Shown here: one piece after another, positions 36,701-43,758 of the stretch
Layout of the letters: every line of letters starts with the position of its first letter
Position numbering within the stretch: the first letter of the stretch is position 1
DNA from: UBA6176 sp032119375
GTDB lineage: Bacteria > Verrucomicrobiota > Verrucomicrobiia > Limisphaerales > UBA9464
Length of the DNA stretch: 64,000 nucleotides
NCBI GenBank assembly: GCA_964430505.1
Contig: CAYSGH010000015.1
Location: forward strand, 1-64,000
Reading direction: 5' to 3'
Notes under the pieces: model-generated
What the model saw: the letters and a program-made list of their open reading frames with translations, nothing else
Database searches by the model: none
Told to the model about the DNA's origin: nothing
Made by a program: the position numbers and the translations under genes

Positions 36701-37986
36701 TCGAACTTGACGAAGCCCTGCGCGAGGACCCACGCGCCGAACTCCCTCTGGGTGCCGGCGGCGACGGTGTTGGGGACGCTGGCGACGTCGGCGACGTTGT
36801 TGATCGTCAGCGTGTAGCGCGAGCCCGGCGTCTGCTGGGAGGTGGCAAGCGACACGGTCGTCGGGTTGAGCACGGTGACCCCGGAGATCGTAAGGCCGGG
36901 GATGGAGTAGTTGCCGGCCGCGCCCGCCGAGGCGGCGGTGACGGGCTCGGAGAAGCGCACCGTGACGGAGTTGAAGAGCTCGGACCCGCTGACGCCGGCG
37001 ACCGTGGGTGCAACGACGTCGGGGTTGACGGTGAGGGTGGCGTCCGGGCTGGTGACCTCACCCTGGGCATTGCTGAACCGGACGGAGTACTTGGAGCCAT
37101 TCAGCGCACCGGCGACGCCCGTGATCGTATAGTTCAGGCTGGTGGCGTCCGCGATGGGCTGGCCGTTGCGGAGCCATTGGATTTGGAACGGCGGCGTGCC
37201 ACCGGGCGAGGCGGTGAATGTGACGTTGCCGCCCTCGTTGACCGTGGCCGAGGCGGGGGCGGTGGCGACCGTGGGTGCGGCGGCCGCGCCGGCGACCGTC
37301 GTGGAGACGCTGAGGTCGTCGATCCAATGGTTGGACCACGCGCCGCCGGTGCGGGCCCCAAAGGCGAACTGGCCTGGGCCGTAGGTGTAGCCCGGGATCA
37401 GCAGGTTGGAGTGAACCGTCTGGCCCTTGTACACGAGGTCGAGCGTGCCGTTGCTCTTCAGGGTGATGCTGACGTTGCTGAAGGTGTCGCTCTGGAGGTT
37501 GCCGGCGGTGTAGGGCACTCGTGCGATGAGGTTGCCCGCGTACTTCACGTCGATGGCCGGGGCCTCGTTGTCGCCGTTGTTGAAGGTGTCAAAGCACACC
37601 ACGAGCCCTTGGCCGCCGTCCGGCCCTTCCTCGCCAAAGGCCGTGCCTTGCAGGTCCGACCCGAAGTAGATCGAGATGCCGTCGGCGGGGTCAGAGGTGC
37701 CGCCGCCGATGCGGACCTTGAAGTTCATGGTGAACCCCGAGATCGCCTGGCCAGCGTCGAGGTCGTCGAGGATGACGGTGCCATTCAGGGAGCCCTCGGC
37801 GTAGGTGATGGCGAGGACGCCGTTGGCAATGGCCGGGTAAGGGTCGCCATTGGCACGGGCGCCGCCGATGAGCGTCAGTCCGGTTTGGGCCGGGTTGCTG
37901 AAGTCGCTCGTGAACGAGCCCGCATGGAGCCCGGCCGCCGCAAGGGCGACGGCCACGGCCGTGGTCAGTCGTGATGTTCTCTTCAT
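33760..37986 (-). CDS. Giant secreted Ig-like/PA14-like/PA-domain protein
   Basis: A 1408-residue exported protein with a signal peptide (RLTTAVAVALAAAGLHAGS). An L-type lectin-like domain lies at about 22-230 (GISIYFGSDLQGTAFG, DDLSVSTTV) and an Ig-like domain at about 240-320. PA14-like sugar-binding domains lie at about 430-590 (YRFFSRSDDASQLFL) and about 795-960 (TGDYVAYMASDDGGELYL), each ending YYLQFLYKEGGGGD- or YYTELVWKEGGGG-like. Bacterial Ig/SLH-type modules lie around 610-780. A protease-associated (PA) domain lies at about 1235-1290 (IAVIDRGVVTFSSKVQFARD), followed by a third PA14-like segment near 1310. It is monocistronic with its own terminator. It may bind polysaccharides or present a PA-dependent protease partner. 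Confidence 0.9.
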   Translation of the reverse strand: MKRTSRLTTAVAVALAAAGLHAGSFTSDFSNPAQTGLTLIGGARANGDPYPAIANGVLAITYAEGSLNGTVILDDLDAGQAISGFTMNFKVRIGGGTSDPADGISIYFGSDLQGTAFGEEGPDGGQGLVVCFDTFNNGDNEAPAIDVKYAGNLIARVPYTAGNLQSDTFSNVSITLKSNGTLDLVYKGQTVHSNLLIPGYTYGPGQFAFGARTGGAWSNHWIDDLSVSTTVAGAAAAPTVATAPASATVNEGGNVTFTASPGGTPPFQIQWLRNGQPIADATSLNYTITGVAGALNGSKYSVRFSNAQGEVTSPDATLTVNPDVVAPTVAGVSGSELFNSVTVRFSEPVTAASAGAAGNYSIPGLTISGVTVLNPTTVSLATSQQTPGSRYTLTINNVADVASVPNTVAAGTQREFGAWVLAQGFVKFESFLNIAGTPIQGLLDDPKFQANAPDASGFLGSFDSRWFYPTDATENYGARITGWFTPPSTGSYRFFSRSDDASQLFLSSDANPANLVQIAEETGCCNGFLEPGAAQTSEPVALVGGQRYYLQFLYKEGGGGDYGQVAFRNENDTTPSGQLTPIAGSFLSTYANPDAATLDVTSSPASLTGSENTSVRFSVAATGTPAPLVIQWQRAEPGSSTFKDIAGATGAQYATPILKKSSDDQAQYRALVRVPGKELATAPALLTVIIDTTPPSIVAAVAGDNLKAVTLSFSEDMLAAGLATAANYTVSGVTVSAATAVNARTVRLTTSAMAEGAALTVTASGIKDSAGNLIVAPGNAAAFTSPLIVPGVLKFEAFTGIGGASLNDLRASAKYPNSPDAVRLVQAYELGGFGDNYGARIKGFFTPAVTGDYVAYMASDDGGELYLSTDDSEANKRLVAVEPVWANSREWVTADSIDRRPETAKLDPAQPAPNVSLPIRLVAGQRYYTELVWKEGGGGDHGAATFVLASETPENGSSPTSGAVLSTAVSPATLAELSLPTDVRSDLGSGGTRGFKARVHQVNQIGSTGLPTFIYRAEQQLAGIIDTNSANLAGAINGVFNVSGIINWNQDAGTTEAGNFRNDSTPAYPDEPILGIPGIGKPETSTDNIAGEVISYLEFSKAGVYFMGVNSDDGFAVYPTDKAPANNMGVYVTVGGQTTGFYAVAGGTDKGGVFKPITAPLTGKLVLADPLLADAPLKNADAIKGNIAVIDRGVVTFSSKVQFARDAGAIGVIMVNSRDPDSGEGKFPIIMGGAVVDLPAVMVSKVQGAEIKALAGTDTMVTIAPDITSKVLGSFDGGRGASDTIFAFNVTQPGLYPMRLLWFEGGGGANLEWFTVTSDGTKVPINDPSNPNAIKAYQTRTFTPGSTVSGNPPAGLSGATLTNVAVDAATKTITADVPAGSEQGYLTISPAVLIKSVEIINGKLVIKY

Positions 37987-38113
37987 ACGTGACTAGGGTG
38001 TTGTCCCCGCATCGTCGCCAGATCGCCACGTTTCAAGACCAGCGTGGCGGCCTTGTTCCGAATCGGGGGCTGGCGTTGCGTCTATCGCAAGGTGCACGAG
38101 TCGGCACGCGTTT

Positions 38114-38140
38114 TGTGACGTGTTGCTCACATCGATGTGA
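38114..38140. promoter_or_regulatory. Candidate operator with CRP-like half sites
   Basis: TGTGA-N8-TCACA-TCGA-TGTGA. The last fourteen bases form the perfect palindrome TCACATCGATGTGA. The site lies in the 260-bp region between the divergent giant protein and the E1-KASIII fusion gene. CRP/FNR proteins use TGTGA-N6-TCACA, so the spacing is not canonical. This is a candidate only. Confidence 0.35.
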
Positions 38141-38246
38141 CCCACCGGCCACGCGCGGCAGGCCCGCCCGGAGGACGTCCCGTGCCAAGCCGAGGCCCCC
38201 ACCCGTAGGCTGGCCTTTTCCCATGGCCCGACCCTAGAGTGCTTTC

Positions 38247-41200
38247 ATGCGAGCGCTTCCGCCGGGAACGGAGGGCTTTCCAAGTCCACCGGCCCCCGGG
38301 CCCACTGCGTTGAGGGACACCCTGCCCACGATGCCGTCCGTGCCGCGCCACGACCCCTGCCAGCACGTGCTGGGGCTCTGGCGCGCCATGGTCACGGCAC
38401 GGTGGCTGGACCGCGTCGAGATGGAGCTGATCCATCGTGGCGAGGCCTTCTTCCACGTGGGCGGGGCGGGGCACGAGTCCAGCGCCGCGCTGGCCGCCCA
38501 CTTGCTGCCGCAGGACTGGCTCCACCTTCACTACCGGGACAAGGCCCTCATGCTGGCCCGCGGCATGACCCCGCTGGACTTCCTCCACGGGCTTGTTTGC
38601 ACCCGCGACTCCCACTCCGCCGGGCGGCAGATGAGCGCCCACCTGAGCGCCCCGGCCCTGCATGTCCTCAGCATGGTGGGGCCCGTGGGCAACAACGCCC
38701 TCCAGGCCGTGGGCGTCGCCCATGAGGTCCGGCAGCGGACGGTGCCGGGCGACGCGCCGGACGGTCGCCCCGTCGTCGTTTGCGCCATGGGCGATGGCAC
38801 CACCCAGCAGGGCGAGGTCCTCGAGGCGCTGTCCGAGGCCGCCCGCGCCCGCTTGCCTGTCCTCTTCCTCGTCGAGGACAACGGGCTCGCCATCTCCACG
38901 CACACCCAGGGGCGCACCTTCTACGACACGGGCGGCGACGTCCCGCCCGACGCCTTCATGGGCATTCCCATCCATCGCATCGACGGCACGGACCCCATCG
39001 CCTGCATGGACGCGATGGGGGCGGTCGTGCGCCGGATGCGGGGGGATGGCAAGCCCGCCATCGTCGTGCTCAAGGTCCAGAGGCTCACCCACCACACCAA
39101 TGCCGATGACGAACGCGTCTATCGGGCCGAGGAGGAGATCGCGTCCGTCCGTCAGGCTGCCGACCCCATCCTCCGGCTGTCGTCGTGGCTGGTGGAACGT
39201 GGCGTCACGCGGCCGCACCTCGAGGACCTGGGCCGCAGCATCGAGCAGGAGGTTCGCGAGGCGGCAGCCATCGCCTTGGCCAGCCCGAACCCGGAAGCCA
39301 ACCACGACGCTCGCGAGCCCTGGCAGGGCCCCGGCCTCCACGAGGCGCACGGCCCCGCCACGGGCGAGCCCATCACCCTCCTGGGCGCGCTGCGCTCCGT
39401 GCTCCACGGCGCCCTCCGCTCCAACCCGCGCGTCTCGCTTCTGGGCCAGGACATCGAGGACCCGAAGGGCGATGTGTTCGGCCTCACCCGCGGGCTCAGC
39501 CGGGCGTTCCCGGGGCGCGTCGTGAACTCGGCGTTGTCCGAGAGCCTGATCGTGGGCGTGAGCGTGGGCCGCGCGTTGGCCGGCGGCCGGCCCGTGGCGC
39601 TCATCCAGTTCGCCGACTTCCTCCCATTGTGCTTCAACCAGGTCGCGTCGGAGCTGGGCTCGATGTCCTGGCGCACGAACGGGGGCTGGCGCGCGCCCGT
39701 TGTCGTCATGGCGCCCTGCGGCGGCTACCGCCCCGGGCTCGGGCCGTTCCATGCCCAAACGCTGGAATCCACCTTCGCGCACGTGCCCGGGCTGGACGTG
39801 GTCATGCCCTCCAATGCCCACGACGCCGCCGGGCTGCTCCGGGCCGTCCTCGAAGGCGGCCGTCCCACGCTCTTCCTGTACCCCAAGGTCCTCCTCAACG
39901 ACGCCGCCGTCGCCTCCTCCCACGCCTTGGACGACGTCCGCATCCCGCCCGGGGTTGCCCGGCGGGCGCGCGAGGGCTCGGACCTGACCTTGGTGGGTTG
40001 GGGCGCCACCGTGCCGCTGTGCGAGCGGGCCGCCGCCGAGCTGGCGGCCGCCGGCGTCCACGCGGAGGTCCTCGACCTGCGTTCCATCAGCCCATGGGAC
40101 GAGGCCGCCGTCCTCGAAAGCGTTCGCAAGACCCGGCGCCTCATCGTCGTCCATGAGGACAACCGCACGTGCGGCTTCGGCGCCGAGGTCGCCGCCACCG
40201 TCGCCGAGAAGGCCGGCGTCGCCGTCCAGGTGCGCCGACTCACCCGCCCCGACACCTACGTGCCGTGCAACTACGCCAACCAACTGGAGGTGCTGCCCTC
40301 CGTCGGCGGCATCGTCCGGGCCGCCGCCGAATGGCTCGGCCTGGCCGTCGAGGACGAGGCCTTGGCCGACGAGGCCCCCGGCTCCATCCATGTCCTGGAG
40401 GCCGCCGGGACCAGCCCGGCCGACCAAAACGTCACGGTGGTGGCGTGGAAGGTGAAGGAGGGCGCGGCGGTCCGGGCCGGCGACCTCCTCGCGGAATGCG
40501 AGGCCGACAAGGCCACGTTCGACCTACGCGCGCCGGTGGCGGGGACCATCCATGGGCTGTTGCCCGAGGACGAGCGCGTGACCATCGGGACGCCCATCGC
40601 ACGCATCCAGACGCGGCCCGAGGGCGGTGCCCGCGTGCGGAGGATCCCGGTCGAGCCACGCCGCAGGATCACGGGCGCACGCCGTGTCGCCGACCCCTTC
40701 CCGCAGCGTGCCCGCGTGGTGGACTCGGCTCCCGCCCCCGCGTCCGTCGGCGCCGTCGTGGGCCTGCGCGGGTTGTCGTTCGTCACGGGCTCGCGGCTCG
40801 TGACCAACGACGAGTTGGTGGCGCGTTTCCCCGGGCGGACCTCGGCCGACGTCGTGCAACGGACCGGGATTGAGTCCCGGAATTGGTGCGGGCCCGGCGA
40901 GACGGTGTTGGCGCTGGCGGAACGCGCGGCCCGGAAGGCCATGGAACGGTGCGGGCTGGGCTTGCAGGACCTGTCCGGGATCATCGTGAGCACCAGCACG
41001 CCGCTCGAGGTCAGCCCGAGCCTCGCCTGCCGCCTGCAACATGTCCTCGCCGGGGACGGGCCCCCCTGCGACATGGCCGCGCATGACGTCCTCGCGGCGT
41101 GCAGCGGCTGGCTCTACGCCCTTCAGCAGGCCCACGACGCCTGCCGCGCCCGTCCCGGCTCGCGCTTCCTCGTCGTCACCGCCGAGGCCATGTCCGCCTT

Positions 41201-41720
41201 CCTCAACCTCGACGACTTCGACACGGCCATCGTCTTTGGCGACGCCGCCACGGCCGTGGTGGTCGAGGGCGGGCCATCGGCCGCCACGGCGCCCCTGCGG
41301 CTCCATCGGCCCTTGCTTTCGGCCCGGGGCGAGGACGGCTCCATCCTGAGCGTGGGGCGCATCCGCGACGGCGCGTGCTCCCCGGTGGCCATGCATGGGG
41401 TCAAGGTCTTCCCGCTCGCGGTGCGGCAGATGAACGCCATGCTGCGCGAGGCGTGCGCGGACGCGGGCACGACGTTGCAGGACCTCGACTGGATCGTCCC
41501 CCACCAAGCCAACGGCCGCATCATCGACGCCGCCCAGCAACGCTCCGGCGTGCCCCGGGAGCGCGTCGTCAACAACGTCGCCCGCCACGGCAACACCTCG
41601 TCCAGCAGCATCCCCATTGCGCTCGCCGAAATGCTCGCCGAGGGCCGCACGGGACGCGTGGGCATGGCGGCCTTCGGTGGAGGCTTCACCTTCGGGGCCG
41701 CCGTCGCCGAGATGGGGTAA
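38247..41720 (+). CDS. Fusion: 2-oxoacid dehydrogenase E1 alpha-beta, lipoyl domain, KASIII
   Basis: A 1157-residue multidomain enzyme. E1 alpha (about 35-360) carries the thiamine-diphosphate motif GDG (182-184) to EDN (210-212). E1 beta (about 375-705) has LLGALRSVLHGALRSNPRVS and LVGWGATVPLCERAAAEL. A lipoyl domain at about 720-800 ends in ECEADKATFDLRAP, whose Lys755 is the lipoylation site. A ketoacyl-ACP synthase III of FabH type fills 838-1157 with the triad Cys952 (AACSGW), His1086 (PHQAN) and Asn1116 (HGNTSS). No E2 acyltransferase catalytic domain is present. The likely chemistry is decarboxylation of a 2-oxoacid, transfer of the acyl group to lipoate, then condensation with malonyl-ACP. 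Residue numbers count from ATG 38247. ATG 38331 is an alternative start. Confidence 0.92.
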   Translation: MRALPPGTEGFPSPPAPGPTALRDTLPTMPSVPRHDPCQHVLGLWRAMVTARWLDRVEMELIHRGEAFFHVGGAGHESSAALAAHLLPQDWLHLHYRDKALMLARGMTPLDFLHGLVCTRDSHSAGRQMSAHLSAPALHVLSMVGPVGNNALQAVGVAHEVRQRTVPGDAPDGRPVVVCAMGDGTTQQGEVLEALSEAARARLPVLFLVEDNGLAISTHTQGRTFYDTGGDVPPDAFMGIPIHRIDGTDPIACMDAMGAVVRRMRGDGKPAIVVLKVQRLTHHTNADDERVYRAEEEIASVRQAADPILRLSSWLVERGVTRPHLEDLGRSIEQEVREAAAIALASPNPEANHDAREPWQGPGLHEAHGPATGEPITLLGALRSVLHGALRSNPRVSLLGQDIEDPKGDVFGLTRGLSRAFPGRVVNSALSESLIVGVSVGRALAGGRPVALIQFADFLPLCFNQVASELGSMSWRTNGGWRAPVVVMAPCGGYRPGLGPFHAQTLESTFAHVPGLDVVMPSNAHDAAGLLRAVLEGGRPTLFLYPKVLLNDAAVASSHALDDVRIPPGVARRAREGSDLTLVGWGATVPLCERAAAELAAAGVHAEVLDLRSISPWDEAAVLESVRKTRRLIVVHEDNRTCGFGAEVAATVAEKAGVAVQVRRLTRPDTYVPCNYANQLEVLPSVGGIVRAAAEWLGLAVEDEALADEAPGSIHVLEAAGTSPADQNVTVVAWKVKEGAAVRAGDLLAECEADKATFDLRAPVAGTIHGLLPEDERVTIGTPIARIQTRPEGGARVRRIPVEPRRRITGARRVADPFPQRARVVDSAPAPASVGAVVGLRGLSFVTGSRLVTNDELVARFPGRTSADVVQRTGIESRNWCGPGETVLALAERAARKAMERCGLGLQDLSGIIVSTSTPLEVSPSLACRLQHVLAGDGPPCDMAAHDVLAACSGWLYALQQAHDACRARPGSRFLVVTAEAMSAFLNLDDFDTAIVFGDAATAVVVEGGPSAATAPLRLHRPLLSARGEDGSILSVGRIRDGACSPVAMHGVKVFPLAVRQMNAMLREACADAGTTLQDLDWIVPHQANGRIIDAAQQRSGVPRERVVNNVARHGNTSSSSIPIALAEMLAEGRTGRVGMAAFGGGFTFGAAVAEMG

Positions 41721-41777
41721 GCCCTCGGAAAGGTCGTGGCGACCATGCCATCGCCGCCCGGCCCAACGCCGTGCCCC

Positions 41778-42125
41778 CTACTGCGACCGGGAGCGTTCGA
41801 TGGCCTCGAGGTGGGCCTTGGCCTGCTCGTCGCCGTCGGCGGCCCGACGTACCAGGTCGGCCACGATGGACTGCGACGCCTGCTCAACCGCCTGCAACTG
41901 GTCGGCCGTGAGGCCGGGTTGCCGGCGCGCCTCCTGCAAGGCGATGACGCCGGCCGCCGCGTCGTTGGTGCGCGCGGCCGCCACGGCAAGCTGCAACGGG
42001 ACGGACTGGGGCGACGCCGCAAGCACGCGCTCCAGCTCGGCCGTGGCTCGGGCGGCGTCGGGCGTGCGCGAGCAACCCATGGCGAGCACCAGGGCCATGG
42101 CAACGAGAAGAATCGGGAGGGGCAT
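41778..42125 (-). CDS. Lipoprotein, hypothetical helical
   Basis: A 115-residue protein with signal peptide and lipobox (LVLAMGC, Cys18). The mature part is helical and rich in Ala, Gln and Glu (SQSIVADLVRRAADGDEQAKAHLEAIERS), like TPR-type or small periplasmic helical proteins. Function unknown. Its stop is 57 bp from the convergent fusion gene stop. Confidence 0.65.
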   Translation of the reverse strand: MPLPILLVAMALVLAMGCSRTPDAARATAELERVLAASPQSVPLQLAVAAARTNDAAAGVIALQEARRQPGLTADQLQAVEQASQSIVADLVRRAADGDEQAKAHLEAIERSRSQ

Positions 42126-42145
42126 CGGTCTCAAATAAGGGGGGG

Positions 42146-42913
42146 CTATCGGCCGGCGGGCGAGTTGGGAAAGCACCAGAGCGCGTTGCGCGTCGGTTCG
42201 GCCAGCAGTTGGTAGTAGCGCTTCCACTTCAGGTATTCCACGTGCCCGCCCATCAAGCCGACGATGGCCCCCGTGTTGTGGCGCTTGGAAAAGCCCTCGG
42301 CCGGGGAACTCGACCCGTCGTTGAAGTAGCCCGGGTCCTTCTCGTCCGTCTCCCAGAAGATCATGTCCGTGGGCTGGAACGACGACTGCCTGAACGTCCG
42401 GCCGTTGGCCCCGGCCGACCCATCAAAGCTCTCCGTGCTGTCGATCACCACGCCGCTCATCAGGTGCGACGTGAACTGGATCGTGGAGATCTTCCATTCC
42501 GGCGTGTTGGTGCGATGCGCCGGGCACAGGTCCATCTAGCGGCTTTGGAGCGTGGGGTAGAACAGGCCCAGCGTGGGGCCGTAGTTGGACCCGGACGACG
42601 GCAGGGCAAAGCCCGGCTTGTAGAGCCATCCGGCCGGCAGGGACTTGTTGGCCGCGCCGCCCGCCCCGCCGCAGTTGGGGGGCGCGATGCGGTCGTTGTT
42701 GTCCCCGAGGTACATCGTGTGCGCGAGGAGGACCTGCTTCGGGTTGTTGAAGCATTGCGTGCGCAAGGCCTGCTCCTTCGCGCGCCCCAGCGCGGGCAGC
42801 AACATCCCCGCCAGGATCGCCATGATCGCGATCACCACCAGCAGCTTGATCAACGTGAACGCGCCGGAACGCCCGGCGCGCGGGGCCAAGGTCGTCCCCT
42901 CGACGTGGGGCAC
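42146..42913 (-). pseudogene. Decaying prepilin-type pseudopilin with in-frame TAG and E5K
   Basis: Homologous to the prepilin-like protein at 20379-21134. Read from the GTG at 42913, the leader reads GAFTLIKLLVVIAIMAILAG, where Glu+5 is Lys (GAG to AAG). The helix reads LLPALGRAKEQALRTQCFNN. The chain then breaks at a TAG (42536-42538) after YPTLQSR and resumes in the same frame with MDLCPAHRTNTPEW, ending with the HVEYLKWKRYYQLL segment of this family. Both changes are single-base. The gene is therefore probably inactive, or else two sequencing errors are present. It diverges from the DUF4230 gene. Confidence 0.8.
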
Positions 42914-43082
42914 GGGCCGAATCGTGCCAGCCCCGATTCGCGCAAGGCCAGCACCGCCTTGCTCCCGGCCCCAGTTCGCGGCCCGCTCCTGCAAAAAGGC
43001 GCAAGGGCCAACCGGGCCGCGCCCGCAGGCATCGCCCGCCTCCCGGCTTGAACCCGCGGGCGACGGCGCGCAGCGTCGTTCC

Positions 43083-43688
43083 ATGGGCGCGATCCGGGAC
43101 CGGATGTCGTGGGTGTTGGCCGGGTTGGTGGCGTTGCTCTTGCTCGGTGTTCTCGGCACGGGCGTCGCCGCCGGATGGTGGGTGGCGCGGTCGCTGGCCG
43201 GCTCCCCGCCCCCACGCATCGCCGACACCGCCTCCGTCGTTACCCGCGTCCAAGGGCTCCACCAGCTCGTGTCGGTCCAGTACGTGGTCGAGAAGGTCGT
43301 CCTGCTGGAGGATGCCAAGTGGTACGGGGAAAGCCGCCTCCTGATGGTGGCCCACGGCATTGCGAAGGCGGGCGTGGACCTGTCCCGGCTCGACGCGCGC
43401 TCGGTCCGGGCCGACGGCCCCCGGGTCCGCGTGGAGCTGCCAAGGCCGCGGTTGACGGACGTGTACCTGGACGACCGGCGCACGCAGGTGGTGGAGCGCA
43501 GCACCGGGGTGTTGCGGGCCTTCGACAAGGACCTGGAACAAGACGCGCGACGCCAGGCGCTGGACCAGGTCCGGCTCGCCGTGCGCGAGGCCGGCATCCT
43601 CAGGGACGCCGAGGAACGTGCCCGCCTCCAGGTGTCCGCCCTCTTCCGCCAGTCCGGCTTCGAGGAGGTGGAGGTGACGTTCCGTTGA
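43083..43688 (+). CDS. DUF4230 membrane-anchored protein
   Basis: A 201-residue protein with one N-terminal transmembrane helix (SWVLAGLVALLLLGVLGTGVA) and a DUF4230 domain: VVTRVQGLHQLVSVQYVVEK, RLLMVAHGIAKAGVDLSRLD, VELPRPRLTDVYLDDRR and ALFRQSGFEEVEVTFR. DUF4230 proteins are membrane-bound and of unknown function. First gene of a three-gene plus-strand operon. The next gene begins about 70 bp on. Confidence 0.88.
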   Translation: MGAIRDRMSWVLAGLVALLLLGVLGTGVAAGWWVARSLAGSPPPRIADTASVVTRVQGLHQLVSVQYVVEKVVLLEDAKWYGESRLLMVAHGIAKAGVDLSRLDARSVRADGPRVRVELPRPRLTDVYLDDRRTQVVERSTGVLRAFDKDLEQDARRQALDQVRLAVREAGILRDAEERARLQVSALFRQSGFEEVEVTFR

Positions 43689-43758
43689 ATGAGGCCTCCG
43701 CCCGTCGGGTCTGGCCTCGCTGTTGCTGCCTGAGATGCCGTTGCGTGATCGCGTCCCC

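Noticed and set aside
33973..37974. 1333-codon plus-strand frame opposite the giant secreted protein
   Set aside because: It mirrors the minus-strand gene with biased GC composition. It has Val/Gly/Asp-rich composition without domains, whereas the minus frame has a signal peptide, PA14 and PA domains.
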